The notes under the pieces: model-generated
Seen by the model: only the letters and a program-made list of their open reading frames with translations
The model's database searches: none
Told to the model about the DNA's origin: nothing
Position numbers and translations under genes: made by a program
NCBI RefSeq assembly: GCF_003719305.1
Contig: NZ_RARC01000003.1
Location: 124,001-188,000 of the forward strand
Direction of reading: 5' to 3'
Origin: Mycolicibacterium stellerae
GTDB lineage: Bacteria > Actinomycetota > Actinomycetes > Mycobacteriales > Mycobacteriaceae
Length of the DNA: 64,000 bases
Shown: positions 25,512 to 34,809 of the stretch, piece after piece
Layout of the letters: every line of letters starts with the position of its first letter
How positions within the stretch are numbered: the stretch's first letter is position 1

Positions 25512-26354
25512 ATGGAGTCCCACGATGACCTCGCCTCCGGGTTCCAAAGTGTGGACCGTGCGTCGGATTTCGAGGTATTCGCCAGCTGCCTGACGCTGAT
25601 CGACTCACTCCCGTTCTTCGCCGAGTGCAAGCGTGAAAGCTACGACCTGCTCGCCGCGACGCCGGGCAGCACGGTCCTCGAGGTCGGTTGCGGACTGGGG
25701 GACGACGCCGCCGCGCTGGCGGGCCGCGTCGCACCTGGCGGTTCGGTGGTCGCGATCGACGGCAGTCAAGCGATGGTGGAGGCCGCCCGCAAGCGGCACG
25801 CCGGCATCGCCGGCTTGTCGTTCGACGTCGCCGACGCGACCCGGTTGCCCTACGAGGAAGGCTCGTTCGACGGCTGCCGTATCGATCGGGTGTTGCAGCA
25901 CATTCCCGAACCCGCGTCGGCGATCCGCGAAATGGTCCGGGTCCTCCGTCCCGGCGGGGTGCTGGTGGCATTCGACAATGACTGGGAGACGCTGACGATC
26001 GACTCGGCGAACCGGGCCATCACGCGAAGGATCCTCAATGCTTGGTGCGACCGATTTCCGTCGGGCTGGATCGGCCGTCAGATGGTCGGGCTGTTTTCAG
26101 AAGCCGGTCTCGGCGACGTCGAAGCGCATCCGAAGACGCTGATATCCGACGACCTCGATGTCGCCGACCGGATCTTCAGCTTCTTCGCCACAGCCGACGG
26201 TCTGGTCACCGAAGGCGCCGTCGACCGCGAGGACGCCGACCGCTGGCGGGACGAACTGCAAGCGGCCGACGCGGCGGGTCGGTTCTTCACCTCCTACACC
26301 GGCTTCCTGGTCTCCGGAACCCGCCCCGAGGGCGTGACGACCGCTGCGGTCTAG
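25512..26354 (+). CDS. SAM-dependent methyltransferase (class I, Methyltransf_11-like)
   Basis: 280 residues from ATG 25512. SAM motif I is VLEVGCGLGDDAAALA, motif II AIDGSQAMVEAARKR, then DVADATRLPYEEGSFD and RVLQHIPEPASAIREMVRVLRPGG, the UbiE-like pattern. Substrate not inferable. It lies 17 bases after the TetR gene on the same strand and converges, overlapping by four bases, with the nitroreductase gene. Confidence 0.87.
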   Translation: MESHDDLASGFQSVDRASDFEVFASCLTLIDSLPFFAECKRESYDLLAATPGSTVLEVGCGLGDDAAALAGRVAPGGSVVAIDGSQAMVEAARKRHAGIAGLSFDVADATRLPYEEGSFDGCRIDRVLQHIPEPASAIREMVRVLRPGGVLVAFDNDWETLTIDSANRAITRRILNAWCDRFPSGWIGRQMVGLFSEAGLGDVEAHPKTLISDDLDVADRIFSFFATADGLVTEGAVDREDADRWRDELQAADAAGRFFTSYTGFLVSGTRPEGVTTAAV

Positions 26355-26857
26355 GAGGACTGAAGGTCGGACTCGCGGAACACCTCGATAGGCGAGCCCG
26401 GCTCGAGCATGACGACCGGGATGTGCCGTGCCGTTGATCGCTGATATGTCAGATACGGCGGATAGATGGAGACCATAAAGTCCCAGATCCGATGCCGCTC
26501 TTCATCTCTGGGCTCACGCCAGGCCGCGCGGAAGGCTTGCGTTGCGATCTGGACATCGACGTGCTCGCTGTCGCGAAGGTTGAGGTACCAGTCCGGGTGC
26601 GAATCGGCGCCACCCTTGGACGCGACGATCACCACCTCGCCGCCGATATCGCCATAGATGAGCGGAACGATGCGCGTCTTGCCGGACCTGCGGCCATGCA
26701 GCCGGATCAGGCAGTGCGTGGTGAAGGCATGTCCACCGGTATCGGAGATGTCGACGATGTGGCCCTTCGTGCCACCCGACTGCAGGTAGATCTCGCGGTG
26801 TTTGGCCATCCAGTCGCGGCGCTCTTGCCGGATTGCGGCGGCCGAGTCATTGCTCAT
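26351..26857 (-). CDS. deazaflavin (F420)-dependent nitroreductase family protein
   Basis: 168 residues from ATG 26857. The split-barrel FMN-fold core THCLIRLHGRRSGKTRIVPLIYG and ASKGGADSHPDWYLNL are the hallmark of the DUF385/Ddn family, which uses F420H2 (or binds lipids/quinones). Paralogues are very numerous in mycobacteria. Only 15 bases separate its start from the divergent VOC gene, so promoters overlap. Confidence 0.88.
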   Translation of the reverse strand: MSNDSAAAIRQERRDWMAKHREIYLQSGGTKGHIVDISDTGGHAFTTHCLIRLHGRRSGKTRIVPLIYGDIGGEVVIVASKGGADSHPDWYLNLRDSEHVDVQIATQAFRAAWREPRDEERHRIWDFMVSIYPPYLTYQRSTARHIPVVMLEPGSPIEVFRESDLQSS

Positions 26858-26872
26858 GGCACCATCTTGCAC

Positions 26873-27304
26873 GTGACCGAGGGAACCGCCCCAGCGATTA
26901 CTGGGATCCATCATTTCTCCGTGACCGTCCGCGATATCGAGCCCAGTGTGGCCTGGTATCAGCGCGTCTTTCGTGCCGAGCGCGTGCCCATGACGTTTCC
27001 CCACTACGAATGCGAACACACCGGCTACGGCGTGTTGCTCCTCGAACCGGGCTCGGGCCTCGCGATCGGGCTGCACACCAACACCGGCAACGACGGTGAG
27101 CAATTCGACGAGGCCAAGACCGGGCTGGACCACGTGGGCTTCAACGTCGCCGGGCGCGCGGAGCTGGAGGCGTGGACGGCGTGGCTTGACGAGCTGGGCA
27201 TCGAGCACTCCGGCATCAGAACCGGAGACGTGCCGTTTCCTTATGCGACAGTGGTTTTCCGCGACCCGGACAACATCCAGTTGGAGCTCTTCGCGGTGCT
27301 GTGA
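26873..27304 (+). CDS. VOC-family (glyoxalase/bleomycin-resistance) protein
   Basis: 143 residues from GTG 26873. Paired beta-alpha-beta-beta-beta modules: ITGIHHFSVTVRDIEPSVAWYQRVF at the start and FRDPDNIQLELFAVL at the end, with metal-ligand candidates His in IHHFSV and Glu in QLELF. Metal-dependent lyase, dioxygenase or sequestration protein; substrate unknown. Confidence 0.85.
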   Translation: MTEGTAPAITGIHHFSVTVRDIEPSVAWYQRVFRAERVPMTFPHYECEHTGYGVLLLEPGSGLAIGLHTNTGNDGEQFDEAKTGLDHVGFNVAGRAELEAWTAWLDELGIEHSGIRTGDVPFPYATVVFRDPDNIQLELFAVL

Positions 27305-27343
27305 TCGCGTTTCGGCCAGGTACGGGTTGGCCGCGGTGTCCCG

Positions 27344-28930
27344 CTAGAGAACGTCGTTGATGTCGTTCTTCAGCGCCTCGGCGTCGGTACCGAACACCGC
27401 TTGGACGCTGTTGCCGACCTCGATGACGCCTGCGGCTCCGAGGCTCTTCAGGCTGGCCTGATCGACCTTGTCCTTGTCGTTGACCTCGACCCGAAGCCGG
27501 GTGATGCAGGCGTCCACGTTCACCAAGTTGGCGCGCCCGCCGAACGCCGCGATGACCTGTTCGGCCTTGCTGTCGGTCGTAACCGGCGCAGTTGCGACCG
27601 CCGTCGCCGTGCCCGATCCGGTGGCCGTGACGGCGGTTGCGGAGTCGGTGCCCTCGCCGAGGTTGGCTTGCTCCTCGGCCTCGAACTCGTCCTCCGGTTC
27701 CCAGCCCGGCGTCCGCAGGTTCCATCGGGTGATCGCGAACCGGAACAGCAGGTAGTAGACGACGAAGAAGACGACCCCCATCCCGATGAGCAGCGGGATG
27801 TTCTTCGCTGCCGGGGCGGTGCCGTAGAGCAGCAGATCGATGAGGCCCGCCGAGAACGAGAAGCCGAGGTGGATGTCGAGCAGGTAGGCAATCGCCAGGG
27901 ACAGTCCCGTCAAGACGGCGTGGATCAGGTAGAGCGGGAACGCGACGAACATGAAGGCGAATTCCAGCGGCTCGGTGACGCCGGTCAGAAACGCGGTCAG
28001 ACCCGCCGCGGCCAGAATGCCGACCGCGACCTTTCGCTGTTTCTTGTTCGCCACGTGGATCATCGCCAGCGCCGCCGCAGGCAACCCGAACATCAGAATC
28101 GGGTAGAAGCCGGACGTCAGGATGCCCGCGGTGGGGTCGCCCGCGGCGAACCGGGTCAGCTCACCGGTGACGGCGTCGCCCCCGCCGGGCGGCTGATAGT
28201 CGCCGTAGAGGAACCAGATGTAGGAGTTCGGGATGTGATGCAGCCCGAGCGGGATCAGCATGCGGTTGGCAAAGCCGTATACGAACGCACCGAGGGCACC
28301 CGCGCCACCGATGAACTCGCCGAGCGCGGTCAGCCCCGCATCGAAGATCGGATAGAAGTAGCTCATCGCGAATGCGAGGAACAGGCACGCCACCGATACG
28401 ACGATCGGGACGAATCGCCTGCCGCCGAAGAATCCGAGGTACGACGGCAGCTTGATGGTGTGGTAGCGGTCGAATAGCCAGGCGGTGAGCAGGCCGACCA
28501 CGATGCCCGCGAATACGCTGTAGTTGATCTGCGCCTGGTCGCCCGCCTTGTCCACCTCGCCTGCCAGGACGATCGGTGACATGGTCTTGAAGACGGCCTC
28601 CACCACCAGATAGCCGACGACGGCTGCCAGCGCGGTGGAGCCGTCGGCTTTCCTGGCGAAGCCGATCGCGACGCCGACGGCGAACAGCAGCGGGAGGTTG
28701 GAGAACAGCGCGTCGCCCGCGGCGCTCATCGCCTTGAAGAACGATCCGATGACCGGCGCCTCGATCCTGCCCAGCAGGTCGGGCTGGCCGAGTCGCAGCA
28801 GGATTCCGGCCGCGGGCAACACCGCGATCGGCAGCATGAGGCTCTTGCCCAGTCGCTGCAGCTGCGCGAATCCGGGGATGCGCATGCCTGACTTTTGCTT
28901 GATCGCTTGAGGTTTCGCCGCGTCGCTCAT
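27344..28930 (-). CDS. ptsG: PTS EIICB, glucose/N-acetylglucosamine type
   Basis: 528 residues; start ATG 28930 with GAAGGG upstream. Residues about 15-430 are the EIIC permease with ten or so helices (PIAVLPAAGILLRLGQ, ITEPLEF-like GVTEPLEFAFMF). After an Ala/Thr-rich linker, the EIIB domain occupies about 452-528 with phospho-Cys475 in VDACITRLRV. It transports and phosphorylates glucose or GlcNAc. EIIA is encoded divergently, and nagB/nagA follow it, favouring GlcNAc (a NagE-type role) as at least one substrate. Confidence 0.93.
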   Translation of the reverse strand: MSDAAKPQAIKQKSGMRIPGFAQLQRLGKSLMLPIAVLPAAGILLRLGQPDLLGRIEAPVIGSFFKAMSAAGDALFSNLPLLFAVGVAIGFARKADGSTALAAVVGYLVVEAVFKTMSPIVLAGEVDKAGDQAQINYSVFAGIVVGLLTAWLFDRYHTIKLPSYLGFFGGRRFVPIVVSVACLFLAFAMSYFYPIFDAGLTALGEFIGGAGALGAFVYGFANRMLIPLGLHHIPNSYIWFLYGDYQPPGGGDAVTGELTRFAAGDPTAGILTSGFYPILMFGLPAAALAMIHVANKKQRKVAVGILAAAGLTAFLTGVTEPLEFAFMFVAFPLYLIHAVLTGLSLAIAYLLDIHLGFSFSAGLIDLLLYGTAPAAKNIPLLIGMGVVFFVVYYLLFRFAITRWNLRTPGWEPEDEFEAEEQANLGEGTDSATAVTATGSGTATAVATAPVTTDSKAEQVIAAFGGRANLVNVDACITRLRVEVNDKDKVDQASLKSLGAAGVIEVGNSVQAVFGTDAEALKNDINDVL

Positions 28931-29045
28931 TGCCGGTCACCCTTCTCTGCCGCGCATGACACTGCCGCGCAAGCGCCAGCGGTAGCTTAGACGAGAACCC
29001 GCGAAGTTGAGACCCGGTTGCGAGCACACTCGTATTGTTTGGTGG

Positions 29046-29516
29046 GTGAGCAAGACACTGGTCCAGGCCCCGGTCGCGGGGCGCGCAGTTCGGCTCGAGG
29101 ACGTTCCCGACCCGGTGTTCTCTCAGGGGATGGTTGGCTACGGAGCCGCGGTCGATCCTCCGCGCGGGGTGGTGGAGGCGGTCGCACCGGTCAGCGGCAA
29201 ACTGCTCAAGCTCATGCCGCACGCCTACATCGTCATGACATCCGACAACGTCGGCGTTCTGGTCCACCTCGGTCTGGACACCGTCGCGCTGAAGGGTGAA
29301 GGCTTCACCACCCACGCGGCACAGGGCGACGACGTCGCCGCGGGGCAGCTCATCATCACCTACGACGTCCCCGCCATCGAAACCAAGGGGCTCAACCCGA
29401 TCGTTCCCGTCGTGGTCATGGACGAACGTGAATCCGACAACGTCGTGCCATCGGAAGCGGTTGCCTCAGGTGCGGAGATCGACTCCGGCGCAGCGCTTTT
29501 CACCGCGAACAAGTAG
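29046..29516 (+). CDS. crr: PTS EIIA-glucose component
   Basis: 156 residues from GTG 29046. It has the EIIA-Glc fold with phospho-acceptor His74 in VGVLVHLGLDTV and the partner His59 in MPHAYIV. It passes phosphate from HPr to the EIIB Cys475 of the divergent permease gene. Its stop is directly followed by the nagB start, so expression is coupled to amino-sugar catabolism. Confidence 0.93.
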   Translation: MSKTLVQAPVAGRAVRLEDVPDPVFSQGMVGYGAAVDPPRGVVEAVAPVSGKLLKLMPHAYIVMTSDNVGVLVHLGLDTVALKGEGFTTHAAQGDDVAAGQLIITYDVPAIETKGLNPIVPVVVMDERESDNVVPSEAVASGAEIDSGAALFTANK

Positions 29517-30302
29517 ATGGAAGTCGTCATCCTGTCCGGCGCCGAGGAGATCGGCGCCGTTGCCGCCGACGCGATCGCCGACCTGTTGCACCGCAAGCCG
29601 GCCGCGGTGCTCGGTCTTGCCACCGGATCGTCCCCGCTGGCGATCTATGACGAGCTGGCGGCGCGCTGCGAGGCCGGCGCGATTTCGTTCCGGCAGGCGC
29701 GTGGTTTCACCCTTGACGAGTACGTCGGCCTGCCCGCCGACCATCCGCAGCGGTATCGCACCGTCATCGAGGACGTGTTCGTGTCGCGGGTGGATTTCGC
29801 ACCCGGAGCCGTCGAGGGTCCTGACGGCCTTGCGTCCGACATCCCCGCTGCCTGCGCGGCATTCGAGAGCGCGATACAGGCGGCGGGCGGCGTCGATCTG
29901 CAGATCCTCGGGATCGGCACCGACGGGCACATCGCATTCAACGAGCCGGGCTCCTCGCTGGCGTCGCGCACCCGGATCAAGACGCTGACCAGGCAGACGC
30001 GCATCGACAACGCCCGCTTCTTCGATGACGACCTGGACGCGGTGCCCACCCACTGCCTGACCCAGGGCCTGGCGACGATCATGGCGGCCAGGCATGTGAT
30101 CCTGGTGGCCACCGGCCGCGGCAAGGCCGAAGCCGTGCACCACCTGGTCGAGGGCGCGGTCAGCGCGCTGTGGCCGGCCACCATCCTGCAGCACCACCCG
30201 CACGTCACGGTGCTGCTCGACGATGCCGCCGCCCGCCGTCTTCAGCTCGTCGACTACTACCGCGAGACCTATCTCTCGAAGCCGAAGTGGCAGGGCATCT
30301 GA
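29517..30302 (+). CDS. nagB: glucosamine-6-phosphate deaminase
   Basis: 261 residues, no gap from crr. Motifs: GLATGSSPLAIYDEL (phosphate loop), FTLDEYVGL (catalytic Asp), GIGTDGHIAFNEPGSS, and the late GRGKAEAVHHLVEGA. It converts GlcN-6-P to fructose-6-P and ammonia, the last step before glycolysis. Confidence 0.95.
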   Translation: MEVVILSGAEEIGAVAADAIADLLHRKPAAVLGLATGSSPLAIYDELAARCEAGAISFRQARGFTLDEYVGLPADHPQRYRTVIEDVFVSRVDFAPGAVEGPDGLASDIPAACAAFESAIQAAGGVDLQILGIGTDGHIAFNEPGSSLASRTRIKTLTRQTRIDNARFFDDDLDAVPTHCLTQGLATIMAARHVILVATGRGKAEAVHHLVEGAVSALWPATILQHHPHVTVLLDDAAARRLQLVDYYRETYLSKPKWQGI

Positions 30303-30311
30303 GGCATCGCC

Positions 30312-31451
30312 ATGCTGATGACCGCCGATACGCTGCTGACGGGCCGGGAGTTGTTGCGGCCCGGCTGGATTGAGGTTTCCGACGGCCTGGTCGCTGCGGT
30401 GGGAGCCGGCCCCGCGCCGCGGCCCGCCGAGCGCGATCTGGGCGCGGTGACGGTGGTGCCGGGCTTCGTCGACACACACAGCCACGGCGGGGGAGGAGCG
30501 AACTTCTCTGCGGCCGAACACGCCGACACCCGCACCGCCGTGACGTATCACCGCAGGCATGGCACCACCACGCTGATCGCCTCCCTGGTCACGGCCGGTC
30601 CGGACGACCTGCTGCGTCAGGTCGAAGGGTTGGCCGCCGACGTCAGCGCCGGCCTCCTCGACGGAATCCATCTGGAGGGTCCATGGCTGTCCACGCAGCG
30701 GTGCGGCGCTCACCAGCCTGCGCTGATGCGCGATGCCGACCCCGCCGAGATCGACCGCGTGCTGGAGGCTGGCGGCGGGTCCGTCGCGATGATCACCATC
30801 GCGCCGGAACGCGACGGCGCCCTTGCGGCGATCCGGCAGATCGTGGATGCGGGTGTGGTGGCCGCGGTCGGCCACACCGAGGCGACGTATGACCAGACTC
30901 GGGCGGCCATCGACGCGGGTGCGACGGTGGGCACGCATCTGTTCAACGCGATGCGACCGATCAACACCCGTGAACCGGGGCCGGTCATTGCGCTGCTCGA
31001 AGACGCAAGGGTGACAGTGGAATTGATCACCGACGGGGTTCACGTCGATCCGGCGTTGTATCGACATGTCTGCCGATGCGCCGGACCCGATCGCGTGTCG
31101 TTGGTGACCGACTCGATGGCGGCGGCGGGCATGAGTGACGGCCGCTACCGGCTGGGGCCGCTGGCCGTTGACGTCGTCGGTGGGGTCGCGCGCGTCGCGG
31201 GCACGGAGACCATCGCCGGCAGCACCGCGACGATGGACCATCAGTTCCGATTCGCCGTTGAGCACTCCGGATCGGCCCGTGACGACGCGTTGCTGGCGGT
31301 GGTGCTGCAGGCCTCGATCAATCCCGCACGGGCGCTTGGCTTTCCGTCCGATGGCCTGGTGCCGGGCGCCTCGGCCGACCTGGTGGTGCTCGACGCAGAG
31401 CTGGCGGTCACCGGCGTGCTGCGCCGCGGCGAGTGGTGCTCGCCTTCCTGA
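30312..31451 (+). CDS. nagA: N-acetylglucosamine-6-phosphate deacetylase
   Basis: 379 residues, nine bases after nagB. It shows VVPGFVDTHSHGGGGANFS (metal His pair), a Glu in GIHLEGPWLS, His in AVGHTEATYDQ, THLFNAMRPI, and LVTDSMAAAGMSDG (catalytic Asp). It removes acetate from GlcNAc-6-P made by the PTS permease, feeding NagB. Confidence 0.95.
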   Translation: MLMTADTLLTGRELLRPGWIEVSDGLVAAVGAGPAPRPAERDLGAVTVVPGFVDTHSHGGGGANFSAAEHADTRTAVTYHRRHGTTTLIASLVTAGPDDLLRQVEGLAADVSAGLLDGIHLEGPWLSTQRCGAHQPALMRDADPAEIDRVLEAGGGSVAMITIAPERDGALAAIRQIVDAGVVAAVGHTEATYDQTRAAIDAGATVGTHLFNAMRPINTREPGPVIALLEDARVTVELITDGVHVDPALYRHVCRCAGPDRVSLVTDSMAAAGMSDGRYRLGPLAVDVVGGVARVAGTETIAGSTATMDHQFRFAVEHSGSARDDALLAVVLQASINPARALGFPSDGLVPGASADLVVLDAELAVTGVLRRGEWCSPS

Positions 31452-31453
31452 GG

Positions 31454-31502
31454 GATTTCGGCGCGCTGACATACGCTGAGCGCACGCGAACGCGCCGAAA
31501 TC
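31454..31502. terminator. hairpin between convergent nagA and sulfatase genes
   Basis: Perfect 12-bp arms GATTTCGGCGCG (31454-31465) and CGCGCCGAAATC (31491-31502) around a 25-base loop, right between two facing stop codons. Likely a bidirectional terminator or transcription-separation hairpin, though without a long T-run. Confidence 0.6.
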
Positions 31503-31506
31503 GCGG

Positions 31507-33318
31507 CTATCTGCCGAGTCGGGTCAGCATGCGGCGCACTACGCCCTCCGGTTTGGCGGGCGGGCGCCTGCCGACATAGGGCCACGGATTGTTTCGCTCG
31601 GGCACCGACGACGCCCGCGCCTGCTTGAGTTGCGTCCGCAGGTGTTGCCGCAGCTCGAGCAGCTTCGGGTCGGACCACCGATTGTCGGCCTCGACAGGAT
31701 CGCCGGTCAGGTCGTAGAGCTCCCATTGGTCGTCGAGCGGTTCCGTTCGGTAGGCCTCACCGCCGAGTCCGTTCGCGGCGAGGTGACGCACGCCCGGCTC
31801 GGTCCACGTCGCCGGATCGTCGAAGGTGCGCACCAACTTCCATAGGTGTCCCGCCCCGCCGGGTGCGTCGGCGTCGGAGACCGAGACCACCAGACCTTCG
31901 AAGTTGGCCGAGACGTGAGCGGGCACCTTGATGCGCAGCGGTGCAGGCGGATTCGCGGTGCGGCCGAGTTGACGGGCCAGGCCTGAGGCGCCGGTGTCGC
32001 CTTCGAGCACGTTGTCGCGGGTCATCAGATAGATCGGCCTGCCCTCGTCGGCGCGGGCCCCGTCGACGACCGGCATCAGGTCACGGCCGGGCAGCGGATG
32101 CACCTCCGAGAAAGACTCGGCCAGTGTCCGGGCCGTGGCTTCCACATCCACGCCCGCCGCGCCGAGCAGGGTCGGGACCAGGTCGACGTGCGACGTCGGC
32201 GCCGAGACGGTGCGCGCTGCCGTCGCGCGCTCACCGATGCGGGCGACGACGAACGGCACCCTGGTGGCCTCGTCGTAGAGGTTGAACCACTTCTGGTGCA
32301 GGCCGCCGTGCGCGCCGAGCAGATCGCCGTGGTCAGAGGTGCGGACCAGCACGGCGTTGTCGGATCCGCCGTCGGTGACGGCGCGACGCACTCGGTCGAT
32401 CGGGCTGTCGACTTCGGCGTGCAGGCGGTAGTAGAGATCGCGGTAGCGTTGCGCATTCCGTTTGTAGGTGCGGCCGATGGCCGGGGCGGGGCCGTATCCG
32501 GAGTAGTACGCCTCCCTGAACGCGATCTGTGCGGCAGGTTTGGTCGACAGGTCCTCGTCGGCGGTGGGTGGCGGCGGCACATTCGGCGGGTCGTTCGGCG
32601 AGGGCTTCAGCGGGCTGCGACGCACCCACGCCGGAAACAGCACGATGTCGTGTGGGTTAACGAAGCTCGCGACGAGCAGGAACGGACGCAGCGCTGCGCG
32701 ATCACCGGCGCGGCGCCGCGCATAACGGTCGGTCAGCCACCCGACGACCCGCTCGGCGACGAGCGGGTCACGCCGAAATCCACTGTTGGACATGGCCGCT
32801 CCGTGCGGCTCGGGGCCGACCCAGCCGGAGAAACCGTAGCGCGCCAGCGGATCGGCGTCGAGATAGCGCTGCACGGCGGCGGAGTCGACGACCCCGTCGT
32901 CGTCATTGGTGGCCAGCGGTTTGCCCGTCGCCGGATCCTCCAGGTCGGCGTGCGAGATGTGCCACTTGCCGTCATAGTGGGTGTCATATCCTGCGGCGCG
33001 AAACCAGTTTCCGAGCGTTGGCACCTCACCTGCGCGCAGCCAGCGCAGGCGAGAGTCGTCGTAGCGCTTGCCAAGGCCATCGGTCTGGGTGACGCCGTGC
33101 AGGTCCGGGTACTGGCCGGTGAAGATCGTCGGCCGGCTCGGCACGCAGGCGAGCGAACCGGTGTAGTGCCGCGTGAAGCTGACCCCGTTGTCGTCGAACC
33201 AGCGGCGACCGCCGAGGGTGCGTTGCCGCCAGTCCAGTACGTCGGCCGACTCGTAGGGCGGGATTGCGCGTTCCTCGTCGGTCATGACGATGACGACGTC
33301 GGGTCTGCGGTCAGACAT
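31507..33318 (-). CDS. type I sulfatase (arylsulfatase/choline-sulfatase-like)
   Basis: 603 residues from ATG 33318. The active-site signature CVPSR begins at Cys58, which must be converted to formylglycine; metal-binding Asp residues lie in VVIVMTDEE near the N-terminus and in RTSDHGDLLGAHG near the middle. No signal peptide, so it acts in the cytosol on an imported sulfate ester. Its start overlaps the stop of the SRPBCC gene, and the LysR gene lies upstream, so it belongs to the regulated unit facing the Rieske/TauD operon. Confidence 0.88.
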   Translation of the reverse strand: MSDRRPDVVIVMTDEERAIPPYESADVLDWRQRTLGGRRWFDDNGVSFTRHYTGSLACVPSRPTIFTGQYPDLHGVTQTDGLGKRYDDSRLRWLRAGEVPTLGNWFRAAGYDTHYDGKWHISHADLEDPATGKPLATNDDDGVVDSAAVQRYLDADPLARYGFSGWVGPEPHGAAMSNSGFRRDPLVAERVVGWLTDRYARRRAGDRAALRPFLLVASFVNPHDIVLFPAWVRRSPLKPSPNDPPNVPPPPTADEDLSTKPAAQIAFREAYYSGYGPAPAIGRTYKRNAQRYRDLYYRLHAEVDSPIDRVRRAVTDGGSDNAVLVRTSDHGDLLGAHGGLHQKWFNLYDEATRVPFVVARIGERATAARTVSAPTSHVDLVPTLLGAAGVDVEATARTLAESFSEVHPLPGRDLMPVVDGARADEGRPIYLMTRDNVLEGDTGASGLARQLGRTANPPAPLRIKVPAHVSANFEGLVVSVSDADAPGGAGHLWKLVRTFDDPATWTEPGVRHLAANGLGGEAYRTEPLDDQWELYDLTGDPVEADNRWSDPKLLELRQHLRTQLKQARASSVPERNNPWPYVGRRPPAKPEGVVRRMLTRLGR

Positions 33319-33784
33319 GGGTGTCCTCCAATCGATGAGCAAGCCCGGCCAGCAATCGGTCGGACGTGCCTGCCAGTCCGCGGCACGCCATCCACTCCAC
33401 GGCACCTGAAAGCGGTCCCGCGTCGACCTCCACTGTGCTGGTCAACGTGACCAGCGTCGCGGACGCCTTCGCCGCAAGCGTCCAGCGGTTCACCGCCGTG
33501 CGCACCCGGGTCGGTAGGCCCTCGATGCGGTAGGCCAGCGTGACCGGCGGGTCGAAGTCGATGATGCGCTCCACAAAGGTGTTGCGCCCGACCTGCACGC
33601 GGCGGGTGGTACCCAGCGGCCCGTCGGGGCCGTGGCGCAGGATGCACGAGTGGTCGACGTCGTCGGCCCAGGAACTCAGGGAGCCGAAGTCGGCGAGCAC
33701 GTCCCAGATCGCTTGCGGTGACGCCGCAATGGTTCGGCTCCGGATGATGCCTGACACTCCGTCATCCAACACGGCTCTGTTCAT
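33311..33784 (-). CDS. SRPBCC (START-like) domain protein
   Basis: 157 residues from ATG 33784. The pattern IRSRTIAASPQAIWDVLADFGSLSSWADDVDHS, then the FDPPVTLAYRIEGLP strand and a long C-terminal helix, is the polyketide-cyclase/START hydrophobic-pocket fold. It probably binds or shields a hydrophobic pathway intermediate. Its start overlaps the LysR stop by four bases, and its stop overlaps the sulfatase start. Confidence 0.82.
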   Translation of the reverse strand: MNRAVLDDGVSGIIRSRTIAASPQAIWDVLADFGSLSSWADDVDHSCILRHGPDGPLGTTRRVQVGRNTFVERIIDFDPPVTLAYRIEGLPTRVRTAVNRWTLAAKASATLVTLTSTVEVDAGPLSGAVEWMACRGLAGTSDRLLAGLAHRLEDTHV

Positions 33785-34698
33785 TCTCGTGCCGTGTTCT
33801 CGACGATGATCTCGCACGCCGCCTCGTAGAAGGCACTGATGAGCGTGGAGAACGACAGCTCGAACGGGTAGATCATGTGCACCTCGAGCGGTTCCAGACT
33901 CCAGTCGGGCAGCACAGGTACCAGGCTGCCGTCGCGCAGCTCTGCGGTGCAGATGATCTGCGTGGGCATCGCGCCGATCCCGAGCCCCGCAAGGATGTAC
34001 TCCTTGCAGACCTGAAAGTTGTTGGCACGGGCGCGGACCGTCGGCGCCAGCTCGTGTCGCCGCTTGTTCTTCGACACCGTCAGCTTGCGTGGCCCCGCGA
34101 AGCCGAAGTCGATGAACGGCAGCGCGTTCAGCTGCGTCGGCGCGGTGAGCGGTTCCTCCAGGTTTCGCACGAAGTCCGCTGACGCGCACAGAAAGAGCTC
34201 CAGATCGAAGACCTTGCGGGCGATCAGCGTCGAGTCCTGCAGCGGCCCTGTTCCGAAAACCACGTCGAAGCCGTCCTTGACGGGATCGACCATGGTGTCG
34301 ACCAGCCGGATGTCGAGGCGGGAGCGGGGATAGCGCTGCAGGAAGGTAGCGCCGACCCGCGACGCGTAGTCGATACCGACGAAGACCGGAATCGCGACCT
34401 TCAGCTCACCGCGCGGCTCCTGCCTGCTGCCCTCGACAAGTGCCCGGACGCCGTTGGCCTCGGTCATGATGTTCACGGCGTAGGCATAGACCTGCTCGCC
34501 GAGGTCGGTGACGGTCAGCTGGTGGGTGTTCTTGCGCAGCAGCTTGATGCCGAGGTCGGACTCGAGCTTCGTGAGCTTTCGGCTGACGGTCGACTTGGGC
34601 ATCCCGAGCAACGCTGCCGCCTTCGACAGGCTGCGGCTCTCCACCACCTTGCCGAATACCAGCAGGGCATGCACGTCGAAGGGCAGGTTCTGTTCCAT
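33781..34698 (-). CDS. LysR-family transcriptional regulator
   Basis: 305 residues from ATG 34698. N-terminal HTH: FDVHALLVFGKVVESRSLSKAAALLGMPKSTVSRKLTKLES; the effector-binding domain follows. It is divergent from the Rieske oxygenase gene and first in an overlapping trio with SRPBCC and sulfatase genes. Most likely it activates both directions through the site at 34736-34748 in response to a pathway metabolite. Confidence 0.92.
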   Translation of the reverse strand: MEQNLPFDVHALLVFGKVVESRSLSKAAALLGMPKSTVSRKLTKLESDLGIKLLRKNTHQLTVTDLGEQVYAYAVNIMTEANGVRALVEGSRQEPRGELKVAIPVFVGIDYASRVGATFLQRYPRSRLDIRLVDTMVDPVKDGFDVVFGTGPLQDSTLIARKVFDLELFLCASADFVRNLEEPLTAPTQLNALPFIDFGFAGPRKLTVSKNKRRHELAPTVRARANNFQVCKEYILAGLGIGAMPTQIICTAELRDGSLVPVLPDWSLEPLEVHMIYPFELSFSTLISAFYEAACEIIVENTARE

Positions 34699-34735
34699 GT
34701 ACCCCTTCCCTCGGCGTGCTGCTGTTCCAAATATG

Positions 34736-34748
34736 CAACAGGGTGTTG
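34736..34748. promoter_or_regulatory. putative LysR-type operator
   Basis: CAACAGGGTGTTG: five-base perfect arms around GGG, 38 bases upstream of the LysR start and 62 upstream of the Rieske gene. Dyad size and place between divergent genes fit a LysR recognition site. Confidence 0.45.
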
Positions 34749-34809
34749 AGCTTTTGCGTCTGTTTCGACTAATCGACCAGCTGTTACGTTCGGCCAGGAG
34801 GTGGGCCTC

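Noticed and set aside
28931..29045. DasR/NagR-type operator between ptsG and crr
   Set aside because: No convincing match to the expected TGGTCTAGACCA-like palindrome could be found, so no site is reported.
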